Source: a virus
Reading direction: 5' to 3' (one strand)
Virus record (IMG/VR): IMGVR_UViG_3300042889_001272
Span: 124,001-188,000 of that record
DNA: 64,000 bases
Shown: positions 30,562-40,256 of the stretch, piece by piece
Numbering within the stretch: the first letter of the stretch is position 1
Layout: each line of letters opens with the position of its first letter
Made by a program: the position numbers and the translations under genes
The notes under the pieces: generated by a model
The model's database searches: none
Seen by the model: the letters and a program-made list of their open reading frames with translations, nothing else
What the model was told of the DNA's origin: nothing

Positions 30562-33106
30562 TCCAATAATCCGTTAATTCGGGTATAACATTCAATACGT
30601 TTTCCTTTCGAATTTTATCCAACTCTACAGTGAATTGTTTGAATGTATTCCACTGTGTTTCGTGAATTCTATTAGATTCCAAACTACGAACTAATACCTC
30701 AAAGTCGGGTATTCCATACAATTGATCTACCATCTTTTTTCTTAGTTCAGTAGGTAGTACCAATGGACTCAGATACATCGGACTATTACATACAGTCTCG
30801 AATGCATTTGATGCACTAACTTTTTCAAATTTTTCTTCCCAACTTTTTAATTTTTTATGCAACGATTTTAGATTTAATAAATTATAGGCTTGCATAGTAA
30901 CATTAAATCCAATCTCAACGTTGGGTAATTTATTATACATGCTTATTACATCTTCTAGTTCGTCAATAGTAAACTTACCGCCACGTATATAACTATACAG
31001 TTCACCCGTTCCTTCCACACTGAACATTAAACGTACATTTTTAAATTTTTCAAGCATAGATAAAATCTTCGGATTAACGATCGTGCCATTAGTTGTGTAC
31101 TGCAAAGTGATAAATTCATTTTTCCCATATTTGATGAGTTCTTCCAAGTAGGGCACATGATTTTTTGCCATCATAGGTTCCCCTCCCTTAAAGTCTATAC
31201 GCTGTATATGTTTCATATGTCTTATAGGTTCTAATAGACTACTTAATTCTTGTTGAACTATTACTTGTTTTTCTGGATTATTTTCCTTTTCAAATTTAGG
31301 ATTAATTTTTGCCAACATCAAGTCTTCCTCAAACCATTGATTACTGGCCCATGAGCCACACATACGACATTTTAAATTACATACGTTACTAAGATTGACA
31401 TCCATCTGAGTCCAAAATAATTTCTCTTTGGTCAAAGGACGGGTATAATCATAGTCACTGGGTATTCCATTTGTAAACTTTTTGTTAAACCATTGTCTTC
31501 TACTGGTTCCTATTAAATTCTCACGTTCCCAACAACTGCTACATTCTTCTGGTTTTTCTCCTTTGAGGAACTGATTTCTTATTTTTATAATTTTTTCATT
31601 ATTAATAAAACTATCTACAATATTATCCTTACTGGCTGTTCCTAGAGACCCTTTAAACTGACAGCAAGGTTTAATATTATCATTGGCACTTATTGCAAGG
31701 CCGTGCCATGGCATTTTACAGAAGCTTTCATACTTTTCGCGTCGATATTCATTAAAATAAATTTCATAGTTACTGTAAATTTCTGGATCTAATTGTTCGA
31801 GACTTTCACCGCGTATTTCATCTAGCTCGTATGTATATTTGACAAATTCTTTAGGACCTTGCTTTGCAAGTCCCTTAACTTCAATTGGATTGTCTATTAA
31901 ATCTTCCAGTAATTTTTTTATGTCATTGATATATCTTGCTTCTGTTATAGCACTTTTGCCATTTTGGTCGCCGCGAAAAAAATCATATTTGTCAATAAGA
32001 TAATTTATTTGATCAAGACTCTTTTGCAGTATTTTTCCATTTAACCATTGTACGTGCAAAGTTTTGGGCCCTACTAATATTCTGTGCTCCATACTATGAC
32101 GATGTTTGCTACTTGTTACCGGCTTTTCTTTATCCCAGCCATAAAATTTAATTATCCATTCGATAAATTCTGCAACGTTTAATGCATTAATGGCTTGGAA
32201 GGTCCCGTTAATGTTCATTTTATAAACGCCTGGCCTCGGTTTGTCACACCAATTTCTAATTAATTCTGCCTTCTCTATAATGCCATCCCAATCTATGGCG
32301 CCTGCACTTCTAATATAGCTGAAATATCCTCTAGTACCATCTAAACTAAGATTGATGTTGACATACTTAAAACCTTCCAATGCTTCTAGATGCTTTTCTG
32401 TGATAACGCTACCATTAGTAGTAATCATTAATTCAATTTGTTTGTCCAAGCCAGCATCACGCAACATGCCCAGGAATTCCATGAATTGCGGCACAAGGAA
32501 TGGTTCACCACCTAATATCTCCACACGACGTAAATCCTTGCCATTATCCACTAATTCTCGCAACTGCTCTGTAGACAATGTATGTTTTGTTCTATCAAAC
32601 ATAGAACTTGTTCTAGCATAAGGACTGCCGGCTCCGCCTGATGCAAAGCCACGTTTTTTAAGTTTTTCCTCGTCACCTATCCATGCGTTGCTATATGCAC
32701 TGCTACACATTCTACATTTAAAATTACACAAGTTATTAAAAGCAATATCCAAGTGTACAAGTTTATTACCCGTTAGATTATTATCCCAATCAATATCTTC
32801 CCACCGATCGTCAATTACATCCAGATTCTGCCAGTGAGTACGTTTGCTGGTTACATTTTTATCTTCCTTGCTTTGACAATTTTGGCAACCCAGTGTCCAT
32901 TCTCCGTTGCGTTGGTCTTTTCTTAGATCTTGAAATGATTTGTTGTCCCATTGTTTAATAATAGAACCACTGTTAACATCACCCATTTCTGTTTCGCTCA
33001 TATGGCAGCGAACCATTTTTCCAGTAGCATGTATTGCAATGCTACTAACAGGTAGCATACATATTGTAGGACTCAGTAGTTTATTTTTATCGCCTTGTTC
33101 ACTCAT
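30554..33106 (-). CDS. double N-twitch radical SAM fusion protein, 850 aa
   Basis: One chain with two complete copies of the N-twitch plus core architecture. Copy 1 (residues ~1-455): C16, C34, C74-x2-C77, then C127, C131, C134 (NNLCNFKCRMCSSA) and LGGEPFLVP. Copy 2 (~460-850): C463, CC481-482, C522-x2-C525, then C576, C580, C583 (SNVCNLKCRMCGSW) and KGGEPMMAK. Copy 1 resembles the 23.7-24.9 kb protein (single Cys at its second site); copy 2 resembles the CC-type relatives. No stop or obvious frameshift separates them. Two sequential modifications on one substrate would explain a fusion. Confidence 0.9.
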   Translation of the reverse strand: MSEQGDKNKLLSPTICMLPVSSIAIHATGKMVRCHMSETEMGDVNSGSIIKQWDNKSFQDLRKDQRNGEWTLGCQNCQSKEDKNVTSKRTHWQNLDVIDDRWEDIDWDNNLTGNKLVHLDIAFNNLCNFKCRMCSSAYSNAWIGDEEKLKKRGFASGGAGSPYARTSSMFDRTKHTLSTEQLRELVDNGKDLRRVEILGGEPFLVPQFMEFLGMLRDAGLDKQIELMITTNGSVITEKHLEALEGFKYVNINLSLDGTRGYFSYIRSAGAIDWDGIIEKAELIRNWCDKPRPGVYKMNINGTFQAINALNVAEFIEWIIKFYGWDKEKPVTSSKHRHSMEHRILVGPKTLHVQWLNGKILQKSLDQINYLIDKYDFFRGDQNGKSAITEARYINDIKKLLEDLIDNPIEVKGLAKQGPKEFVKYTYELDEIRGESLEQLDPEIYSNYEIYFNEYRREKYESFCKMPWHGLAISANDNIKPCCQFKGSLGTASKDNIVDSFINNEKIIKIRNQFLKGEKPEECSSCWERENLIGTSRRQWFNKKFTNGIPSDYDYTRPLTKEKLFWTQMDVNLSNVCNLKCRMCGSWASNQWFEEDLMLAKINPKFEKENNPEKQVIVQQELSSLLEPIRHMKHIQRIDFKGGEPMMAKNHVPYLEELIKYGKNEFITLQYTTNGTIVNPKILSMLEKFKNVRLMFSVEGTGELYSYIRGGKFTIDELEDVISMYNKLPNVEIGFNVTMQAYNLLNLKSLHKKLKSWEEKFEKVSASNAFETVCNSPMYLSPLVLPTELRKKMVDQLYGIPDFEVLVRSLESNRIHETQWNTFKQFTVELDKIRKENVLNVIPELTDYWNE

Positions 33107-34373
33107 AATTTAATAGCCTTGCCATTTCTGGGAATGTTTTTATAAAATCTTCATTTCTAGATTTATCTACAAAGAATATTTCTTTTTTTCTTCTAGCATC
33201 TATGTCGTTTGACCATGCATCTATACTGTTCATATAATCTAGTATTTCATCTATAGTATTGTGATACTTTTCGTCAACAGTTGCTTTGGTGTTTTCTAAA
33301 TATGTCGTTAGTTCTGTCTTTATTTTTGCATTCAGCGTTCTTACATTATTTGGACTATCCATTGTTGTTACATAATGGGGAGTAAAAGATTTTATAAAAG
33401 GCATCCGTTCTAACTCTTGTAAAAAATTACCCAATGTTGCTATATTAAAAATATTAACCGTTGTATCAATAGTAGAATAGTAGTTGGATTTGCTGAAAAA
33501 ATACTCCAGGTTATTTTTTACTTCTTGCCATACTGCACCACTGCGCTGATAATCAAATTTATCGCCAATGTCATCTATGCTTAAACTCCAATGCACTGCT
33601 TTGAATTTATCAAGTATTTTTTCTTGTTCGGCAGTTGGGATAACAGTTCCGTTTGTATTATACCACAGCCATATCTTACTTGCATCATAACGATTTATGA
33701 TTGCTTTCAACATTTCGTAGTGTTCTTCGATCATCAAGGGTTCACCACCCATGATATGTATTACTCTGACGTTTTCGAACATATCGATGTTCTGCCAAAA
33801 ATCGATGTTATCAATCCACTTGGCCTGTTGATTATATTCAAATTCATGACTAGACTTGAAGTCGGAATATGTTGGATCATTTAATTTTTTTAAATCAAAT
33901 GTTTCTTTAAGCCATTTTGCACTATTCCAAAGTCCGCATATTCTACATGCCAAATTGCATCTATTGCCAGCTTTTATTTCCAACCAGATAAGTTGTTGTT
34001 CTGGAGTCTTTCCATACATTATTTCTTCTACAAAATCTGCCACTTTAGCACTACTGGTATACATATATCTGCCACTGAATCTATCTTTGGAATTTACACC
34101 CCAGCAAGGTTTACATGCAGGATGTTGCTCATTTTTAAGAAAAGATTCTCTAAACTTGATATGTGCGGGATGTTTTATAATATCTGCAATTGAACCATCT
34201 TCGACATTTAAAGGCCTGCCATCTTCTTTTATTAATGCATTACCTAAACAGCATGGGCGTATGTCCCCGTTTGATTCCACAGCTACATGGCCGAATGGCA
34301 TGACACAAAAGTTATTTGTGTCCAGCCATTTATTTATTTTGTCTTTTTTTTCAAAAGATATATAGTTAGACAT
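33099..34373 (-). CDS. N-terminal-twitch radical SAM protein
   Basis: 424 residues. Cys domain: C23 (FCVMPFGH), CC41-42 (IRPCCLGN), C87-x2-C90. Core: C139, C143, C146 (NRCNLACRICGLW), IMGGEPLMIEEH and LSIDDIG. Like the two upstream genes it has the loop after CC carrying EDGRPLNVEDG, which they share (DEEGRPNNLNVAD in the next one). It overlaps both neighbours by 8 nt. Confidence 0.9.
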   Translation of the reverse strand: MSNYISFEKKDKINKWLDTNNFCVMPFGHVAVESNGDIRPCCLGNALIKEDGRPLNVEDGSIADIIKHPAHIKFRESFLKNEQHPACKPCWGVNSKDRFSGRYMYTSSAKVADFVEEIMYGKTPEQQLIWLEIKAGNRCNLACRICGLWNSAKWLKETFDLKKLNDPTYSDFKSSHEFEYNQQAKWIDNIDFWQNIDMFENVRVIHIMGGEPLMIEEHYEMLKAIINRYDASKIWLWYNTNGTVIPTAEQEKILDKFKAVHWSLSIDDIGDKFDYQRSGAVWQEVKNNLEYFFSKSNYYSTIDTTVNIFNIATLGNFLQELERMPFIKSFTPHYVTTMDSPNNVRTLNAKIKTELTTYLENTKATVDEKYHNTIDEILDYMNSIDAWSNDIDARRKKEIFFVDKSRNEDFIKTFPEMARLLNYE

Positions 34374-35841
34374 TGTTAAATATATCCTTCATTTCAGAAA
34401 AAGTTTCGTAAAAACTAGTGCCACGGTGCTCGTCTATTTTTTCCAAATACTCTTTCATTTCCGGTAAACGTACACTCCAGTCTTCACTTTTCATGAATCT
34501 AATTAGGCCGCGCAGACGCTTGACGCCGTAGTCATTTGCAAGAAACACGTCTTTGTCCAATGTTTCACTTTGCTTGACTCCGTTCATATAGTTGTCGGTC
34601 CACCAAGGTATTAATTCTTCTTCTATCTTACGTGCAACTTCGTCTTTAAATTTCTCAGGAAGAACTTTGACATTTAAGAATGCAGGCCAATATACAAAGT
34701 GGAAATTAATACCACCTGCACCCAAAGGCCACATGTTGATCTTCTTAAAGTTTTGTGTCATTTTCCACTTAATAAATTCAGGCAAGTAATGAATGTTCAA
34801 TGCGTTAACGGCACAAGCCACTGTGACTTCTACGTTGTCAGTTGTCTGCGTATCTAATATATGAAATACTTCTTCTGTGCGCTTCCATTCACTGGGGTAA
34901 CGAATATACTCGTTGTGTGCGCCAAAAGAATCGACACTGTAATGAAAACGTACAAGTTTAAAGTGACTCCATAGTTCAAATAAGTCCTCTCTCCACTCTA
35001 CACCATTGCTATTATAACGTATTTCCATGTCTTTTGCAACCCCTTGTCGAATACATTCTTCAAGGATAGCATAGTGTTCTTCGATGATCAATGCTTCGCC
35101 TCCGGCAAAGTATAGTTGTTTCATGTGAGGAATTTGTTGATAGAACTGTTCCCAGAACACTGGATTGTTCTTATGCCAATTGTAGCTACTGCCATTGGTA
35201 CTGCCTTTGTTTTCCCAGTTCCAAATTTCTTTTACTTTATCATTTTCAATCTTAGGGTAAACTGCTTGCCAGTCTTTGATCCAACCACTACTGTCGTGCG
35301 GGCTACACATGATACAGGCTAGCTGGCATTTTGTTCCGAAGCGTAAGTCAATATATCGTAGTTTAGGCGGAACACTGCCATCTTCACTGGTTTCTTGTAC
35401 TAGTTCGTCGATGCTTACTCGCTTGCTCCAATATTCTGTTTCCCATTGGCGTTTACTTCTATGACCTGCGGCCTCTTCTTTATAACACTTTAAACAGCTT
35501 GAAGGCTTTTCACCCACCATCATTTGTGAGCGTACATTTTTCATATATGTACTGTTCCAGCTGGATTCGAAGTCCGCAACATTTAAGTTGTTGGGACGGC
35601 CTTCTTCGTCTTTTAAAATTCCAATATTGCCGCCATGTAGTTTTTCATTGGTAGCGCCTACTGAACTGGCATTGGCAGTACAACATACTCGCATTTGGCC
35701 ATCGGGACGAGTACTTAAATGTATCCAAGGTAAAATGCACCATGTTTTACTAACATTGAGATGATTTTTTGTTTGGGAAGTTCGGTCTTTGTTAACCATC
35801 ATGTCTTCGCCGGATTCGTTGGGCATAACGTTGTCGATCAT
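34366..35841 (-). CDS. N-terminal-twitch radical SAM protein, long form
   Basis: 491 residues, the longest single-copy member. Cys domain: C35 (WCILPWIH), CC53-54 (MRVCCTAN), C116-x2-C119. Core: C172, C176, C179 (GTKCQLACIMCSPH), but the GGE motif is AGGEALIIEEH, with Ala in place of the usual Pro. It starts with a ~30-residue polar leader. It overlaps its neighbours by 8 and 4 nt. Substrate unknown. Confidence 0.9.
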   Translation of the reverse strand: MIDNVMPNESGEDMMVNKDRTSQTKNHLNVSKTWCILPWIHLSTRPDGQMRVCCTANASSVGATNEKLHGGNIGILKDEEGRPNNLNVADFESSWNSTYMKNVRSQMMVGEKPSSCLKCYKEEAAGHRSKRQWETEYWSKRVSIDELVQETSEDGSVPPKLRYIDLRFGTKCQLACIMCSPHDSSGWIKDWQAVYPKIENDKVKEIWNWENKGSTNGSSYNWHKNNPVFWEQFYQQIPHMKQLYFAGGEALIIEEHYAILEECIRQGVAKDMEIRYNSNGVEWREDLFELWSHFKLVRFHYSVDSFGAHNEYIRYPSEWKRTEEVFHILDTQTTDNVEVTVACAVNALNIHYLPEFIKWKMTQNFKKINMWPLGAGGINFHFVYWPAFLNVKVLPEKFKDEVARKIEEELIPWWTDNYMNGVKQSETLDKDVFLANDYGVKRLRGLIRFMKSEDWSVRLPEMKEYLEKIDEHRGTSFYETFSEMKDIFNNV

Positions 35842-37100
35842 TTTTTTAATTTCTCATATAATTGTGGAAAAGTTGTCTTCCAGTCTGTGTTTCTAATGGC
35901 ATCTAATTTTGTTACTATATCTAAACATTTATCAACTAGGCCTGAGTTGCCTTCTATATTTGTTTCTAAATAATTTACAAGATGTGCTATTTGTTTTTTC
36001 TTTTTGTCAGTTGTTGCCCACGCATTATATTTAATTAAAATATCCTGTTTTACTTCTAGTGGAAGTATTGCAACATCGAAATAATCCGGACTGCTTAAGA
36101 TTCTAACACTGGAGTTGTGTTTTTCAAATTGATCAAAATAATCTAATAAATTGGGTGTTGTGTATACACTTAAAACTTGCCACGTTACTGTGAAATCCAT
36201 TTTGATGTTAGACATTTCTTTACTTAATGTGTTTACATTCTTACTTATTTGCTGCCATGTGGCGGGGAAACGAATATATTCAAACTGATCACCAAAATCA
36301 TCTATACTAATACGTAGCCAAACTTTTTTAAAATGTTTCCACAAATTCAAGGCACGTTTGTGTATAGCAGTTAAATTTGTATCATATTCCAAAGTAACTT
36401 CGCCGGCTCTGCCACTGTCAATAACTTTTTGCAAGAAATCATAATGGGGTTCGATCAGCATGGGTTCGCCGCCCACAAGATATACTTGCTTCAAATACGG
36501 AATCTTTGCTTCTAATTTGGTCCAAAACTCTGGGTTATCCCACCAATCATATTCACCAGCATCCCTATATCTACCATCAACATCTTTTAAATTGATCTTT
36601 GTTCCACTGTCAGTGAACTTGGTTGTACCATTAAGTAAAACATAATCTTCATACCACTGACTGCTACTGGCAGGATGACACATGACACATTTTAAATTGC
36701 ACAAGTTACCAAAACGTAAATCCCAGTAACTAGGTTGCCAATCTGTGTTACCGTGTTCATCTGTATGCTGTCTAGCAATGTCTACATCAAACTCGCCATC
36801 ATACATCTTATTACTCACAGTTCTACGACTGCTTGCACCCATGTCTTCTTTGACCCAGCAGGTATTACAGTCGCTGTGACGCTGATCAGCAAGCATGGCC
36901 AATCTTATTTCTCTAGCTTTGTCGCCATTTTTAATAACGTCAAAGTCATCGCGGCCGAGATTGTAGGGCTTACCATTATTATCTCTTATTGTGCCTTGTT
37001 GACTGTCTTTACTATTGGTCATCAAGCAACAAACCCTGGCAGTGCCAATGGGCTTTGCTGCCATTTGCACCCAAGGTATAACACAAAATGTTTTATCCAT
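35838..37100 (-). CDS. N-terminal-twitch radical SAM protein
   Basis: 420 residues. Cys domain: C6 (FCVIPWVQ), CC24-25, C78-x2-C81 (DCNTCWVKED). Core: C134, C138, C141 (GNLCNLKCVMCHPA), VGGEPMLIEPH and SIDDFGD. It overlaps the first SGNH-like gene by 8 nt and the next radical SAM gene by 4 nt. The 33.1, 34.4 and 35.8 kb genes form one tight series of close relatives in the same order and spacing. Confidence 0.9.
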   Translation of the reverse strand: MDKTFCVIPWVQMAAKPIGTARVCCLMTNSKDSQQGTIRDNNGKPYNLGRDDFDVIKNGDKAREIRLAMLADQRHSDCNTCWVKEDMGASSRRTVSNKMYDGEFDVDIARQHTDEHGNTDWQPSYWDLRFGNLCNLKCVMCHPASSSQWYEDYVLLNGTTKFTDSGTKINLKDVDGRYRDAGEYDWWDNPEFWTKLEAKIPYLKQVYLVGGEPMLIEPHYDFLQKVIDSGRAGEVTLEYDTNLTAIHKRALNLWKHFKKVWLRISIDDFGDQFEYIRFPATWQQISKNVNTLSKEMSNIKMDFTVTWQVLSVYTTPNLLDYFDQFEKHNSSVRILSSPDYFDVAILPLEVKQDILIKYNAWATTDKKKKQIAHLVNYLETNIEGNSGLVDKCLDIVTKLDAIRNTDWKTTFPQLYEKLKK

Positions 37101-38055
37101 TGAAATATTTCTTTGCTAAATGTTTTGCAAACTTCTCATGTACTTCTTTGTTAAAGTGAAATCCAGAAGTAAATGATTTATGATCTTTATCCATCATTCT
37201 TGCCATGGAGTCTATGCCGTTGGGAAACAATGATAATATCGTTCTGCCTAAATATGTTTCAGGATTTGGATTATCAATATCCATAGTCTGTTGGACATCG
37301 TTACATCCTTCATTGACTGTAGTATATTCTATTTCAAAAAATAAAGAATCAACCATTATTACTTCTATACCCAATGCTCCTTGTATTGCATTTTTATACA
37401 TATTCACCGTTGACAAATAATTCAATAGTCTAGAATTCGACCACATATCAAGTTCTAATGCTTGACGATTATCTGTTGATAGGAAAAACTTTTCAGCTAC
37501 AGAATAGTTATCAGCTATACTACTTCCTTGATTTAATGACCTAACAAAAAATTCATTATCTAATTTATTATGATCCAAATAGGCAGGTCTGTATATGTCG
37601 TAGGAATCATACCTAAATTCTTTTATATAAGCATGTCTTGTTCTACATGTGAACTGAATTATTGCTTTTTTAACATCTATTCCTTGTTTTCTTAGATTAT
37701 ATATATCATTGCATGTTCTTAAATAAATGCCATAGTTATCGCTGCCTGGGGCAGATTTATTGATAATTGTAGTGTCAGTGATGTCTTCCAGCAATGCTGC
37801 CCAATTTAATTGTTTCATTAATCTATTAGTTTTGCCTGCAAAATTTAATTCAGTGGTGCCTGGAACTATTTCTGCATATTTTAAATTTCTCCAATTCAAA
37901 TACTCAAATACTTTATCTCCAGCTAAGTTGTTGTTGAAGCAATGTTTAACGTCATTGAATGATAACTCTTCTGGATATCCGTCCAAAATGTAATCGGCTA
38001 TGTCTACTCCGTTGGTAAAACTACATCCGTTTACGTAAATTACTGCGCTCATCAA
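37093..38055 (-). CDS. SGNH/GDSL hydrolase-like protein (1)
   Basis: SGNH-type esterase/acyltransferase-like protein. Block I is YVNGCSFTNG, where Ser lies in G-C-S instead of G-D-S. An APGSDNYGI block matches the Asn-containing block III region, and GFHFNKEVHEKFA near the C-terminus supplies the catalytic His. 320 aa. It is the partner of the next gene, which has a classic GDSFTEG. Such enzymes in glycan clusters often add or remove acyl groups. Overlaps by 8 and 4 nt. Confidence 0.7.
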   Translation of the reverse strand: MMSAVIYVNGCSFTNGVDIADYILDGYPEELSFNDVKHCFNNNLAGDKVFEYLNWRNLKYAEIVPGTTELNFAGKTNRLMKQLNWAALLEDITDTTIINKSAPGSDNYGIYLRTCNDIYNLRKQGIDVKKAIIQFTCRTRHAYIKEFRYDSYDIYRPAYLDHNKLDNEFFVRSLNQGSSIADNYSVAEKFFLSTDNRQALELDMWSNSRLLNYLSTVNMYKNAIQGALGIEVIMVDSLFFEIEYTTVNEGCNDVQQTMDIDNPNPETYLGRTILSLFPNGIDSMARMMDKDHKSFTSGFHFNKEVHEKFAKHLAKKYFNG

Positions 38056-38936
38056 AAATACCTTTCTGAGATTTTTTTAGCAAACCTGTCATGTATTTTA
38101 GCGGTAAAATGTAGGCCCGCTGTAACAGTTGCTGGTTCATTTAAATCTATGCAATCCAACATACTTAATTTAATTTCATCATCTAATTGTTTTTTAAAAT
38201 CCAGCAAATAGTCATCTTTATTTTTAGTTAACCAATCGGGGTGTAATAATTCAAAAGGTTTTTTGCCAAAAATAGAGTTAGGATAACATGCACTATCCAC
38301 TAAAATTAATCTAGCACTGGTAATTGATGCTATTGCATGTTTAAACATATACATATTATATAACCAACGATATACTGACATTTCATAATGTTCGTTGTTG
38401 TTAAGATCGTCGATTACATCTGCATCCGATATCGGATTAATACTTTTTATATGGTAGTAATAATCATTTCCGTTATAACGCTGTGGTTCTTCACGGTCAT
38501 GAGTTTCTTTAAAAAAACTGTATCTAGATGGTGATGTTACTTGTATTAATATATCTGTTATATTATAACCTTGTTTTTGCAATCTATGTAAATCTGCCAA
38601 GGTCCTGTGAATTATAGCACACATGCTACTGCCGCCGTGACTACTTAGATTATGAACCGGTTTACCTAATTGTTCACTGAGTTTATTAGACCATCTATTA
38701 TTAACTTCAAACTGTGCTATTTCTTTAGCTAACAGTTTATCGTTGATATGTTTATTGAAATTATATTTTTGATCGAGCGCAGATATTTGATTGGCTCGAA
38801 TGATATCAGAATCTGCGCTTGTTATTTCCTGTAAACTGTAATATTGTTTAAAAAATGGATATAAATGATCTGCTAGATCACATCCTTCTGTGAAGCTATC
38901 CCCATTAACATAAATGATATCTTTACCTTGGGTCAT
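38052..38936 (-). CDS. SGNH/GDSL hydrolase-like protein (2)
   Basis: YVNGDSFTEGCDLADHL is the GDS block with nucleophile Ser near residue 15; LSSHGGSSMCAII is the following Gly/Asn-like block; AGLHFTAKIHDRFAKK holds the C-terminal His. 294 aa. It shares layout with the previous gene and overlaps it by 4 nt. Probably an esterase, deacetylase or O-acyltransferase in the glycan pathway. Confidence 0.75.
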   Translation of the reverse strand: MTQGKDIIYVNGDSFTEGCDLADHLYPFFKQYYSLQEITSADSDIIRANQISALDQKYNFNKHINDKLLAKEIAQFEVNNRWSNKLSEQLGKPVHNLSSHGGSSMCAIIHRTLADLHRLQKQGYNITDILIQVTSPSRYSFFKETHDREEPQRYNGNDYYYHIKSINPISDADVIDDLNNNEHYEMSVYRWLYNMYMFKHAIASITSARLILVDSACYPNSIFGKKPFELLHPDWLTKNKDDYLLDFKKQLDDEIKLSMLDCIDLNEPATVTAGLHFTAKIHDRFAKKISERYF

Positions 38937-39276
38937 AGTCGTCCCACTTGACAGCGTTTTCCATTTGAAATTTATAATTTGATATTAGTCTTTCGAATGT
39001 CTCTATTGTAAAGCGCAAATTAAAGTTGCCGCCGTGTGTGTTAATTGTAAAACGCACAGCTGATATATTGCGTTTAATAACAACATACATTTTTATACCG
39101 CATTTCAACTGCAAATTAATACCTTCCCTGGTATTAGCACCTGCAAACATTTGTTTTATCTCGTCGTGCGTTAATCGGTAAGTTAACACAAAGTTATCGT
39201 TTACACGTAAACTTAGATCATTGATATCATATTTTTTGTATGCATATAACTTTAAATCTTCATCAAATGGTTTCAT
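38923..39276 (-). CDS. hypothetical protein, 117 aa
   Basis: Small mixed protein (KPFDEDLKLYAYKKYDINDL; KCGIKMYVVIKRNISAVRF) with two long strands near the middle. It overlaps the SGNH (2) gene by 14 nt and follows the split radical SAM pair by 4 nt. No family recognised; it could be an accessory subunit. Confidence 0.68.
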   Translation of the reverse strand: MKPFDEDLKLYAYKKYDINDLSLRVNDNFVLTYRLTHDEIKQMFAGANTREGINLQLKCGIKMYVVIKRNISAVRFTINTHGGNFNLRFTIETFERLISNYKFQMENAVKWDDYDPR

Positions 39277-39280
39277 AATA

Positions 39281-39607
39281 TTATTTAAACAACACTGTTT
39301 TATGATTAAGCATCTCTATTCTTTCATTGCCTGGTTCCCGCTTGGTGCATAACAATCTGCAAATTGGCAATGGATTATCTGATTGAACCATTGTTCTTAT
39401 ATTTGCCCAGGCCTGTGAATTCGTTATTTCTTCGTAGGAATAATTATTTAAATTTAGTTGGGCATACAACTCTTCGCCTAGAAATTTTTCTAATTCACCA
39501 TTAGTAGTAGTATAACAACAAGGAGAGTATGTACCACTTGCTCGTACAAAGAAAATATTTTTAGTCTTATAGCATTCTGGATCTAGTTGCATTTTGTCCT
39601 TCTTCAT
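39281..39607 (-). CDS. stand-alone SPASM-like domain protein, 108 aa
   Basis: Detached auxiliary Cys domain: PECYKTKNIFFVRASGTYSPCC gives a Cys and a CC pair about 18 residues later, and PICRLLC gives the later pair. KFLGEELYAQLNLNNYSYEEI matches KFLGKEKYSQLNLYHHTVDEI in the + strand gene at 18.95 kb, so the two are clear homologues. Its core partner is the next gene, overlapping by 41 nt. Confidence 0.75.
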   Translation of the reverse strand: MKKDKMQLDPECYKTKNIFFVRASGTYSPCCYTTTNGELEKFLGEELYAQLNLNNYSYEEITNSQAWANIRTMVQSDNPLPICRLLCTKREPGNERIEMLNHKTVLFK

Positions 39608-40235
39608 GTACGTAATTATTTAATTCCGAAATTACTTCTTCCAAACTTCTGTCGGGTTTGTATCCAGGGGGATACTCTCTTCCACTGCTAACTACTAAGA
39701 ATTCGCCCACGCCCAGCTGTCGACTTAATTTGTATCCTTCTATGCCATCATTTTCATTGTATTTAAAAATTATCCATTTCCATTGTATATCAGCCAGTGA
39801 CAGAGAAGTCATAATTTTAATACCTGTTTCAATGCTGGACCATTCCGAATTCACCCTGTATAAATCTTTGCCGGGCAAGCCATCTATACTGAAGACAAAC
39901 ATGTCTCTCTGTTCGAACAAAGGAGCCAACGTCGTCCACCAAGCGGCATTTCTATAACTACCATTGGTGTTCACAGTTATTTGCTTGTCAGCCTTTTTTA
40001 CAAGTTTGATTATTTCAGCAAATTTTGTATGATATATAGGATCACCATATCCTCCGGAAAATATAACTGACTTAATACTTGGCACCTGCATCATTTTTTC
40101 AATGACAGCAATGTCTAGTTCGCCGTATTTCCATTTGTGTTTCTTTTCGTCTGGATCCCTAGTCCGCGGGCATTCTGGACAAAATAGTGTACACTTGCTG
40201 GTTATTTCCAATTCTAAGCGCGACGGGTCAGTCAT
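39567..40235 (-). CDS. radical SAM core protein, split GGYGDP type
   Basis: 222 residues. C15, C19, C22 (SKCTLFCPECPRT), SGGYGDPIYHT as the variant GGE motif, and FSIDGLPGKDLYRVNSEW. It is a paralogue of the + strand 19.3 kb protein. No SPASM part of its own. An AATAAATA box lies 13 nt upstream of the start, so late transcription may restart here. The separate partner gene overlaps its end by 41 nt. Confidence 0.85.
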   Translation of the reverse strand: MTDPSRLELEITSKCTLFCPECPRTRDPDEKKHKWKYGELDIAVIEKMMQVPSIKSVIFSGGYGDPIYHTKFAEIIKLVKKADKQITVNTNGSYRNAAWWTTLAPLFEQRDMFVFSIDGLPGKDLYRVNSEWSSIETGIKIMTSLSLADIQWKWIIFKYNENDGIEGYKLSRQLGVGEFLVVSSGREYPPGYKPDRSLEEVISELNNYVHEEGQNATRSRML

Positions 40236-40248
40236 AATATTTTAAAAA

Positions 40249-40256
40249 TATTTATT
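40249..40256 (-). promoter_or_regulatory. late promoter box AATAAATA (minus strand)
   Basis: Reads AATAAATA on the minus strand in the short gap between the nitroreductase gene and the 40235 start; matches NATAAATA. Confidence 0.5.

Noticed and set aside
34331-34338. AATAAATA box on the minus strand
   Set aside because: Inside the N-terminal part of a radical SAM gene and over 1 kb from the next start; chance match in AT-rich DNA is likely.
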